Shown here one piece after another: positions 1-5,544 of a stretch of 5,816 bases of DNA; the stretch's first letter is position 1, and every line of letters begins with the position of its first letter. The notes under the pieces were generated by a model. It saw only the letters and a program-made list of their open reading frames with translations, had not been told where the DNA came from and did not search any database. The stretch spans positions 1-5,816 of the forward strand of contig JACREV010000237.1 of assembly GCA_016218095.1 (NCBI GenBank), written 5' to 3'. The DNA comes from Deltaproteobacteria bacterium (GTDB lineage: Bacteria; Desulfobacterota; GWC2-55-46). The position numbers and the translations under genes were made by a program.

Positions 1-1
1 A

Positions 2-238
2 AACACGGTCTTACTCGTCGCGTCTTCGCTAATCCCGTTCTTCACGGGCTACAACGGGTTCATATATCTTGCCGCCGCGGTCTCAGTCGGCGCGTATTTC
101 ATCTTCTGGAACATAATGCTCTTTCGTAACCCGTCGAAGGACCTCGCCTGGAAAAATTTCAAGATATCCATGATGTACCTCGGTGTGCTTTTTACCGCCG
201 TCATAGCGGACGTGGCCTTGAAACCTCTTGGATTTTAA
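2..238 (+). CDS. ctaB: Protohaem IX farnesyltransferase (haem O synthase), C-terminal part
   Basis: This gene is cut by the left edge of the window; 78 codons and the TAA stop remain. The family is a polytopic inner-membrane UbiA-type prenyltransferase that attaches a farnesyl group to haem b, giving haem O for haem-copper oxidases. The visible part has a hydrophobic helix (window residues about 14-40), then a polar loop reading FRNPSKDLAWKNFKIS, then a final helix (MMYLGVLFTAVIADVAL). The R-x-P/S-x-x-x-A-W-x-x-F-K-x-S step into the last helix is the pattern I recognise from CyoE/CtaB C-termini. The Asp-rich prenyl-binding motifs lie outside the window, so another UbiA-family enzyme, such as a quinone prenyltransferase, remains possible. 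A cytochrome c gene follows 106 nt downstream, which fits a respiratory neighbourhood. No clear terminator is visible after the stop. Confidence 0.75.
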   Translation, partial: NTVLLVASSLIPFFTGYNGFIYLAAAVSVGAYFIFWNIMLFRNPSKDLAWKNFKISMMYLGVLFTAVIADVALKPLGF

Positions 239-275
239 GAGGAATTTTAGTCTTTCATGTTTCTTTTAAAAAAAC

Positions 276-304
276 TTGACAAGGTTCTTTTTTGATTGTA
301 ATCT
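276..304 (+). promoter_or_regulatory. Candidate sigma-70-type promoter for the cytochrome c gene
   Basis: A perfect TTGACA -35 hexamer sits at 276-281 in an AT-rich stretch. The -10 is less clear. TGTAAT at 297-302 matches the consensus at five of six bases but leaves only a 15-nt spacer, while TAATCT at 299-304 gives a 17-nt spacer with a poorer hexamer. Either choice would start transcription near 308-312, giving a leader of about 35 nt before the ATG at 345. Confidence 0.5.
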
Positions 305-330
305 CTGAGTTCAAATTCTTTTACTAAAAA

Positions 331-335
331 GGAGG
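331..335 (+). promoter_or_regulatory. Shine-Dalgarno site of the cytochrome c gene
   Basis: GGAGG lies nine bases before the ATG at 345. It is a strong ribosome binding site and supports that start. Confidence 0.85.
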
Positions 336-344
336 AATTGACAA

Positions 345-677
345 ATGAAAAGATTGATAGGGTTTGGTGTACTTGCTTTGGGCGTGGCCTTCTCGGGCTC
401 GGCCCTCGCGGCTGACGGCGCGGCCATCTTCAAGGCGAAGTGCGCGGCCTGCCACGGCGCTGAAGGCCAGGGCACCGCGATGGCGCCTGCCTTCCAGGGC
501 AACGCGTTCATCAAGGAGAGCAAGGAGGATGTCATCGGCCAGACCATCACCAACGGCCGCGACGGCGCCGCGAAGAAGTACAAGCAGTTCGCCATCGGCA
601 TGCCGAAGCAGAGCCTTGCCGGCGACGACCTCAGCTCCGTCATCGCGCACCTCAAGTCTCTTGCCGCAAAGAAGTAA
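345..677 (+). CDS. Exported monohaem class I c-type cytochrome
   Basis: This 110-residue protein is a small soluble electron carrier of the periplasm or outer side of the membrane. Residues 1-22 form a Sec signal peptide: MKR, a hydrophobic core, then SALA with cleavage expected before Ala23. The mature part carries one haem attachment motif, Cys33-Ala-Ala-Cys36-His37, followed by GAEGQG. His37 is the proximal haem ligand, and Met86 in the FAIGMP segment is the likely distal ligand. The C-terminal helix (DDLSSVIAHLKSL) completes the cytochrome c fold. The mature size, about 88 residues, is usual for class I monohaem cytochromes (c5/c551/c553-like); I cannot assign a narrower subgroup. It has its own promoter candidate, a strong ribosome binding site and its own terminator, so it is probably monocistronic. 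Codons are strongly biased to C or G in third position, consistent with good expression. Partners are not evident, although the upstream haem O synthase end suggests an oxidase-type chain. Confidence 0.93.
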   Translation: MKRLIGFGVLALGVAFSGSALAADGAAIFKAKCAACHGAEGQGTAMAPAFQGNAFIKESKEDVIGQTITNGRDGAAKKYKQFAIGMPKQSLAGDDLSSVIAHLKSLAAKK

Positions 678-706
678 TAGGCTTCAAGTCGCATTTTATT
701 ATTAAG

Positions 707-742
707 GAAAGGCCCGGAAGAGATTCCGGGCCTTTCTGTTTT
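707..742 (+). terminator. Intrinsic terminator after the cytochrome c gene
   Basis: Bases 707-719 pair perfectly with 724-736, a 13-bp stem with a GC-rich core (GGCCCGG), closed by a GAGA tetraloop at 720-723. The 3' arm ends in CTTTC and is followed by TGTTTTC. The hairpin begins 29 nt after the stop codon and should end the cytochrome transcript. Confidence 0.9.
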
Positions 743-809
743 CAGGGGTTCGCGGTCCGTGTGTCTCCCGTAAGTACGCCTCCAGCGCGCGCTTTGCCCG
801 GCAGGTTAC

Positions 810-847
810 AAAAATGCCGAAAATCACGCCAAATACGCAGTTTTTTT
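810..847. promoter_or_regulatory. Phased A/T-tracts, probable curved DNA upstream of a promoter
   Basis: A-tracts at 810-814 (five A), 820-823 (four A) and 831-833 (three A), then a seven-T tract at 841-847, are spaced about 10-12 bp centre to centre, close to the DNA helical repeat. Such phasing bends DNA. The array ends 23 bp before the -35 box at 871, where curvature or a UP-like element can assist RNA polymerase. The tracts are visible in the sequence; the promoter role is inferred. Confidence 0.4.
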
Positions 848-870
848 CTACCCCGGGCTTAAAGACATTA

Positions 871-899
871 TTGACAAGTGACGCGAAATAGCCGATAAT
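871..899 (+). promoter_or_regulatory. Sigma-70-type promoter of the giant activase gene
   Basis: A perfect TTGACA -35 box (871-876) and GATAAT (894-899, five of six consensus bases) are separated by the optimal 17 nt. Transcription would start near 905-907, leaving a leader of roughly 155 nt before the TTG start at 1062. This is the best promoter in the window. Confidence 0.75.
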
Positions 900-902
900 A
901 AT

Positions 903-940
903 ACCCGTTTTTCAACACCCTTTTCAAAACCCCTTTCTGA
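903..940 (+). repeat. Three imperfect direct repeats of an ACCC-(T-run)-CAA motif
   Basis: The units are 903-916 (ACCCGTTTTTCAAC), 917-928 (ACCCTTTTCAAA) and 929-940 (ACCCCTTTCTGA), placed head to tail. They begin at the predicted transcription start and fill the first part of the leader. They could be operator half-sites or an RNA-level element, or a chance pyrimidine-rich stretch. No known regulator is recognised. Confidence 0.4.
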
Positions 941-1000
941 AGATTCTTTTGATTCACCCGATGCTATTTCGGCTGGCGCGCCGGAGTCGACCGCACCCCG

Positions 1001-1032
1001 GCAATGCGACCATTGTTGCTTTTTTCGTTTTT
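1001..1032 (+). terminator. Weak hairpin followed by T-runs in the leader, possible attenuator
   Basis: GCAA (1001-1004) pairs with TTGC (1016-1019), extended inward by U-G and G-U wobbles, and is followed at once by TTTTTT (1020-1025) and, after CG, TTTTT (1028-1032). This has the shape of an intrinsic terminator, but the stem is short and weak. It lies inside the predicted 5' leader, 19 nt before the ribosome binding site, so it could attenuate transcription of the giant gene. Confidence 0.3.
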
Positions 1033-1050
1033 CAGTCTATGCTTAAATGT

Positions 1051-1055
1051 GGAGG
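1051..1055 (+). promoter_or_regulatory. Shine-Dalgarno site that decides the TTG start
   Basis: GGAGG is placed six bases before the TTG at 1062. An in-frame ATG at 1047 precedes this site, so the site would be inside the coding sequence if that ATG were used. No ribosome binding site is visible before 1047. The TTG is therefore the better start. Confidence 0.8.
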
Positions 1056-1061
1056 TGCAAG

Positions 1062-4000
1062 TTGGCTGGCAGAAAGGTTTTCGTAGGGATAGATATCGGC
1101 TCGGTGAGCGCCAATACGGTGGTGCTCGATGGAAATAGGAACCTGCTCGAAGAGCACTATACGCGCACAAAGGGGGAGCCGCTCGAGACCTCCTACGCGG
1201 TATTGAGCGAGATAATAAAGCGCTACGGTCAAAGCTCCATAGAGCTCGTCGCGGCGACCGGCTCCGGCGGAAAGCTCATCGCGCCGCTGCTCGGCGCGGG
1301 TTTTACGAACGAGGTCATCGCCCAGGCCAGGGCGACAGAGGTCTTCCACCCCGAGGCGCGGACAGTCATCGAGATGGGCGGCCAGGACGCAAAGCTCATC
1401 TTCCTCGCGCCGGACGGCGACTCCGGAAAACTCAGGATAGCCGACTTCCAGATGAACTCGGTCTGCGCCGCAGGGACCGGCTCGTTCCTCGACCAGCAGG
1501 CGTACAGGCTGGGTCTTACGATCGAGGACTTCGGCCACCTGGCGCTGAAGAGCAAGCACCCGCCCCGCGTGGCGGGACGTTGCTCGGTCTTCGCCAAGAG
1601 CGACATGATCCACCTCCAGCAGATAGCGACACCGGACTATGACATAGTCGCCGGGCTCTGCTACGCGGTCGCGAGGAACTTTAAAGCCACGATAGGCAAG
1701 GGCAAGGACTTCATCGCCCCTGTAGCCTTCCAGGGCGGGGTCGCCGCGAACCTCGGCGTCAGGAAGGCCTTCAAGGACGTTCTCGAGCTCGACGACAAGG
1801 ACTACATCATCCCGGCGCACTTCGCCTCGATGGGCGCCATAGGCGCCATCTACACCTGCATAGAGCTCGGAAAGGGCATCGGAAAATTCAAGGGGGTGGA
1901 CGAGCTCCACGCCTATATAAACTCCGGCAGGAAGAACGACAGGACCCTTGAGAAGCTCATCCGCCCGGAAAACCACCCGTCCCAGAGAAGGTCCAGCCTC
2001 GGCTACCCGCTCGACAAGGAGAAGAAGGTAGACTGTTACCTCGGCATCGACGTCGGCTCCACCTCCACGAACGTAATACTCATCGACAAAGACCTTAAGC
2101 TCGTAACCAAGCGATATCTCGCGACCGCCGGACGCCCGCTTGAGGCCGTAAGAAAGGGCTTGAGCGAGGTCGCCGATGAGTGCGGCGACGCGGTCACGGT
2201 CGTCGGCGTGGGCACTACCGGCTCGGGCAGATACCTTTCCGGCGACTTCATCGGCGCCGACATCGTAAGGAACGAGATAACAGCTCAGGCTATCGCCGCC
2301 GCGGTCATAGACCCCGAAGTCGACACCATCTTCGAGATAGGCGGACAGGACTCCAAGTACATCGCGCTTAAAGACGGCGTCGTCGTAGACTTCGAGATGA
2401 ACAAGGTCTGCGCCGCCGGAACTGGCTCGTTCCTCGAAGAGCAGGCCGAGAGGCTCGGCATCAGCATAAAGGGCGAGTTCAGCGAGCTCGCGCTCGGCTG
2501 TTCGTCGCCGCCTCCCATGGGCGAGAGGTGCACGGTATTCATCGAGTCCGACATGGTCCACTTCCAGCAGAGGGGCGTGGAAAAGGACGGATTAGTCGCG
2601 GGCCTCTCGTACTCCATCGTCCAGAATTATCTCAACAGGGTCGTCGGCGATAGACGCATAGGCAACAGGATATTCTTCCAGGGCGGCACCGCCGCGAACC
2701 TCGGCGTCGTCGCGGCCTTCGAGAAGGTCACGGGAAAACCGATAACCGTCCCCGAGCACCACGACGTCACCGGCGCAATAGGCGCGGCGATACTCGCGCT
2801 CCGCGAGATGGTCCCCGGCGCGAAGACGCGTTTCAAGGGCTTTGATCTCAGCAAGAAGAAGTACGAGCTCCAGTCCTTCGAATGCCGCGACTGCTCGAAC
2901 ATCTGCGAGGTCCGCAAGGTCGTAATGGAGGGCGAGGCCCCGCTCTATTACGGCGGCAGGTGCGAAAAGTACGATGTGAAGAGGGAGGACAACAAGCACG
3001 CACATCTCCCGGACCTCTTCAAAGAGCGCGAAAAGATGCTCTTCGGCACCTACACCGGAAAGGTCGCGGGCAAGGACGCGCCCGCCATAGGCATGCCGAG
3101 GATGCTCTTCGTCCACGAGATGTTCCCGTTCTGGAAGGCGTTCTTCGATCAATTGGGCTTCAGGCTCCAGCTCTCGTCTCCGACGAACAAGGAGATCATA
3201 AAGCACGGCCTTGAGAAGGTCGTCACCGAGACCTGCTTCCCCGTAAAGGTGGCGCACGGCCATCTTAACGAGCTCATCGCAAAGGGCGTGAAGAAGATAT
3301 TCCTCCCCTCGATAATCAACCTTAAGCCCGCCAGACCCGGGCAGAACTTTACGGTGCTCTGCCCCTACGTGCAGTCGATCCCCTACCTTACCCGGTCGGC
3401 CTTCGACTACAAGGCGCTCGGGGTCGAGGTCCTCTCTCCCATAGTCCACTTCAACCAGAGGGAAGCCGGCCTTAAGAAGGAGTTCCACGAGATAGGCAGG
3501 CTCTTAGGCAGGGACAAGGCGAGTGTCGAGAAGGCCTTGAAAGTCGCGATGGACTCCTGGGACGAGTTCGGCAGGAAGCTGCGCGCGCGCGGCAAAGAGG
3601 TCATAGACAACCTCAAGAAAGAAGACACGGCCCTCGTCATAGTCGGGAGAGCCTACAACACGACGGACTCCGGCATAAACCTGGAACTGCCGCAGAAGCT
3701 CCGCGAGATGGGCACCGTCGCGATACCCTACGACATGCTCCCGGTCGACGAAGTCATAGACGAGGCGCTCGCCGAGGACATGTACTGGAAGAGCGGGCAG
3801 AGGATCTTGGCCGTCGCCAAACTCATAAGGGACGACGACCGCCTCTTCTCCGTCTACATAACGAACTTCGGCTGCGGCCCGGATTCCCTCATCACGCACT
3901 TCTACAAGGAAGCCGCCGCGGGCAAACCCTTCCTCCAGCTCGAGATAGACGAGCACTCGGCGGACGCGGGCGCCATAACCCGGTGCGAGGCCTTCCTCGA

Positions 4001-5261
4001 CAGCATAAAGAACATCAAGGGCAAGATAAAGATAGACGCCAGGGACAAGGGCGTACTCAAGAGGACGAACATCAAGAAAAAGATATACCTCCCGTACATG
4101 GCGGACGGCGCGTACGCCATAGCCGCGGCCTTCCAGTCCGCGGGAATAGACGCCGAGGTCATGGACATGCCGGACGAAGAGTCCCTCAAGTGGGGGAGGC
4201 GCTACACCTCCGGGCGCGAGTGCTACCCCTGCATCATAACGACCGGCGACATGGTCAAGAAGATAAAGGAGAAGGGGTTCGACCGGGACGGGTCAGCCTT
4301 CTTCATGCCCTCGGGCAACGGCCCCTGCAGGTTCGGCCAGTACAACCGCTACCAGAGGCTCATATTGGACGAGCTCGACTTCAAGGACGTACCGGTCTTC
4401 GCCCCCGACCAGGACGGGAACTTCTACAAGGAGCTCGGAGCCGTCGGCGGCAACTTCGACAGACTCGCGTGGTGGGGCATCGTCGCAATCGACCTCCTGT
4501 ACAAGCGCCTCCTTGAGACCCGCCCCTACGAGAAGAACTCCGGAGAATCCGACAAGGCCTACTGGGACAGCGTCTGGGCCGTATGCGACGCCGTAAAGAA
4601 CAAGAGGTTCCCGGAAAAAGAGCTAAAGACCGCCAAGGAGGCCTTCAAGCGCGTCCCGGTGAACGCGCCGACCGGCAAGCCGGTCATAGGCGTCGTCGGC
4701 GAGATATACGTCCGGTCAAACCGCTTCAGCAACGAGAACCTCGTCGGAAAGCTCGAGGCGCTCGGCGCGGAGGTGAGGATGCCGACGATCTCCGAGTGGA
4801 TCTACTACACCAACTTCTGCGCCAAGAGGAAGAACTGGGACAGGAGGAGCTACGGCGACTACTTCCGCACCCTCACGAGCGACTTCTTCCAGCACAAGGA
4901 CGAGAAGAAGATGGAGAACATCCTTAACGGCGACCTCCGAAGCGGACACGAGCCCCGCGTCGAAGAGATCATCAAAAAGGCCGAGGGCTACATACATGAT
5001 TCCTTCGAGGGCGAGGCTGTCTTGAGCGTCGGCAAGGCCCTCGACTACATCGGCAAAGGGGCCCACGGCCTCGTGAACGCCATGCCGTTTACCTGCATGC
5101 CAGGCACCGTCGTGAACGCGGTCTTAAAGAGGCTACGCGAGGAGAACAGGAACATCCCCTACCTCAACATGGTCTACGAGGGGATAGAAGACTCCAACTC
5201 CATGACCCGCATGGAGGCGTTCGTCCACCAGGCCCGCGAATTCATGCAGAGAAAGTCGTGA
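1062..5261 (+). CDS. Fused double acyl-CoA dehydratase activase / dehydratase-like iron-sulfur protein (COG1924-COG1924-COG3580-COG3581 type)
   Basis: This 1399-residue protein (TTG start chosen; the ATG at 1047 would add five residues) is probably cytoplasmic, with no signal or membrane segment. Residues about 5-270 and 325-590 are tandem BadF/BadG/BcrA/BcrD ATPase domains of the actin/Hsp70 fold. Both carry the phosphate loop (GIDIGS 9-14; GIDVGS 328-333), GGQD (106-109; 427-430), CAAGTGSF (Cys135; Cys450), a second cysteine (Cys174; Cys490) and FQGGxAAN (223-230; 539-546). In HgdC-type activases the two cysteines per domain hold a [4Fe-4S] cluster shared between subunits, and ATP hydrolysis drives low-potential electron transfer. 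A Cys608/611/615/634 group follows. Residues about 676-990 resemble COG3580 (GRAYN 862-866; Cys725, 767, 938, 975) and 1005-1399 resemble COG3581 (Cys1054, 1057, 1089, 1345; GEIYV 1213-1217). Homologues are usually annotated as a CoA activase or 2-hydroxyglutaryl-CoA dehydratase activator. The substrate is unknown and no dehydratase subunits are nearby. The gene is intact, with no frameshift. Confidence 0.9.
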   Translation: MAGRKVFVGIDIGSVSANTVVLDGNRNLLEEHYTRTKGEPLETSYAVLSEIIKRYGQSSIELVAATGSGGKLIAPLLGAGFTNEVIAQARATEVFHPEARTVIEMGGQDAKLIFLAPDGDSGKLRIADFQMNSVCAAGTGSFLDQQAYRLGLTIEDFGHLALKSKHPPRVAGRCSVFAKSDMIHLQQIATPDYDIVAGLCYAVARNFKATIGKGKDFIAPVAFQGGVAANLGVRKAFKDVLELDDKDYIIPAHFASMGAIGAIYTCIELGKGIGKFKGVDELHAYINSGRKNDRTLEKLIRPENHPSQRRSSLGYPLDKEKKVDCYLGIDVGSTSTNVILIDKDLKLVTKRYLATAGRPLEAVRKGLSEVADECGDAVTVVGVGTTGSGRYLSGDFIGADIVRNEITAQAIAAAVIDPEVDTIFEIGGQDSKYIALKDGVVVDFEMNKVCAAGTGSFLEEQAERLGISIKGEFSELALGCSSPPPMGERCTVFIESDMVHFQQRGVEKDGLVAGLSYSIVQNYLNRVVGDRRIGNRIFFQGGTAANLGVVAAFEKVTGKPITVPEHHDVTGAIGAAILALREMVPGAKTRFKGFDLSKKKYELQSFECRDCSNICEVRKVVMEGEAPLYYGGRCEKYDVKREDNKHAHLPDLFKEREKMLFGTYTGKVAGKDAPAIGMPRMLFVHEMFPFWKAFFDQLGFRLQLSSPTNKEIIKHGLEKVVTETCFPVKVAHGHLNELIAKGVKKIFLPSIINLKPARPGQNFTVLCPYVQSIPYLTRSAFDYKALGVEVLSPIVHFNQREAGLKKEFHEIGRLLGRDKASVEKALKVAMDSWDEFGRKLRARGKEVIDNLKKEDTALVIVGRAYNTTDSGINLELPQKLREMGTVAIPYDMLPVDEVIDEALAEDMYWKSGQRILAVAKLIRDDDRLFSVYITNFGCGPDSLITHFYKEAAAGKPFLQLEIDEHSADAGAITRCEAFLDSIKNIKGKIKIDARDKGVLKRTNIKKKIYLPYMADGAYAIAAAFQSAGIDAEVMDMPDEESLKWGRRYTSGRECYPCIITTGDMVKKIKEKGFDRDGSAFFMPSGNGPCRFGQYNRYQRLILDELDFKDVPVFAPDQDGNFYKELGAVGGNFDRLAWWGIVAIDLLYKRLLETRPYEKNSGESDKAYWDSVWAVCDAVKNKRFPEKELKTAKEAFKRVPVNAPTGKPVIGVVGEIYVRSNRFSNENLVGKLEALGAEVRMPTISEWIYYTNFCAKRKNWDRRSYGDYFRTLTSDFFQHKDEKKMENILNGDLRSGHEPRVEEIIKKAEGYIHDSFEGEAVLSVGKALDYIGKGAHGLVNAMPFTCMPGTVVNAVLKRLREENRNIPYLNMVYEGIEDSNSMTRMEAFVHQAREFMQRKS
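1452..2445 (+). repeat. Diverged internal duplication of the activase cluster motif
   Basis: Bases 1452-1500 and 2397-2445, 945 bp (315 codons) apart, match at 42 of 49 positions. They encode the cluster-binding CAAGTGSFL segment of the two activase domains. The FQGG(V/T)AANLGV segments (from 1728 and 2676) are also close at DNA level, while the rest of the two domains has diverged. This is a domain-level duplication rather than a mobile repeat. Confidence 0.75.
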
Positions 5262-5273
5262 GAACTGAGAGAA

Positions 5274-5289
5274 ACTTTTTATAAAAAGT
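5274..5289. repeat. Perfect 16-bp AT-rich palindrome
   Basis: ACTTTTTATAAAAAGT is its own reverse complement and starts 12 bp after the stop of the giant gene. It has no loop, so it is a poor RNA hairpin. It could be a protein-binding site or a chance AT-rich palindrome. Confidence 0.35.
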
Positions 5290-5407
5290 GTGCTCGGCGC
5301 ACGGCCTGTATCAATCAGAGCCATTGAGGTAAGATAGTCCTGAGCCGAAAAATCCGATTTTGCCTGTCCGGCGAGGACCTCAGACTCTCTTCAAAAATTT
5401 TCAGTTC

Positions 5408-5451
5408 TTCCGGCAAGGCCCCCGTTAAAGACTTTGGGGGCCTTGCCGGAA
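5408..5451. terminator. Strong inverted repeat between the giant gene and the rmuC-like gene, probable terminator
   Basis: Bases 5408-5423 pair perfectly with 5436-5451, a 16-bp GC-rich stem around a 12-nt loop (5424-5435). It starts 147 nt after the giant gene stops. On the + strand it is followed by ACTTAAAAACC rather than a T-run, so it is not a canonical intrinsic terminator in the direction of the genes. On the - strand an AAAATTTTT stretch follows about 10 nt beyond. It may stop transcription weakly, protect an mRNA 3' end, or act from the other side. Confidence 0.55.
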
Positions 5452-5544
5452 CTTAAAAACCTATGAAGCGGGTTTGAAAGTAACTTTCTTATAAAAGGCC
5501 CTCAAGACTTTCAGACTCGTTCCTTACTGTCCCTCTGCTGAAAA

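Noticed and set aside
364..705. Alternative-frame open reading frame over the cytochrome c gene
   Set aside because: Arg/Ser/Ala-rich translation without motifs, whereas the overlapping frame has a signal peptide, CXXCH and a strong ribosome binding site.
743..870. Small gene in the gap after the cytochrome terminator
   Set aside because: No open frame with a plausible start, ribosome binding site or recognisable product was seen on either strand.
1032..2561. Long antisense open frame (509 codons) opposite the activase domains
   Set aside because: It lies wholly against a gene with clear family motifs, its translation is low-complexity and recognisable as no family, and it follows from the codon bias of the sense strand.
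2592..3488. Antisense open frame of 298 codons
   Set aside because: Shadow of the giant gene; no recognisable domain and no ribosome binding or promoter context.
3983..4516. Arg/His/Gly-rich + strand open frame inside the giant gene
   Set aside because: Out-of-frame reading of GC-rich codons; the in-frame protein carries conserved COG3581-type motifs here.
5325..5382. Possible structured RNA (TGAGGT at 5325-5330 facing ACCTCA at 5377-5382)
   Set aside because: The arms are short, compete with a second pairing (GTCCT/AGGAC), and match no RNA family I recognise.
5474..5496. Possible promoter before the rmuC-like gene (TTGAAA and TATAAA)
   Set aside because: The two hexamers are only 10 nt apart, too close for a sigma-70 promoter, and no better-spaced partner was found.
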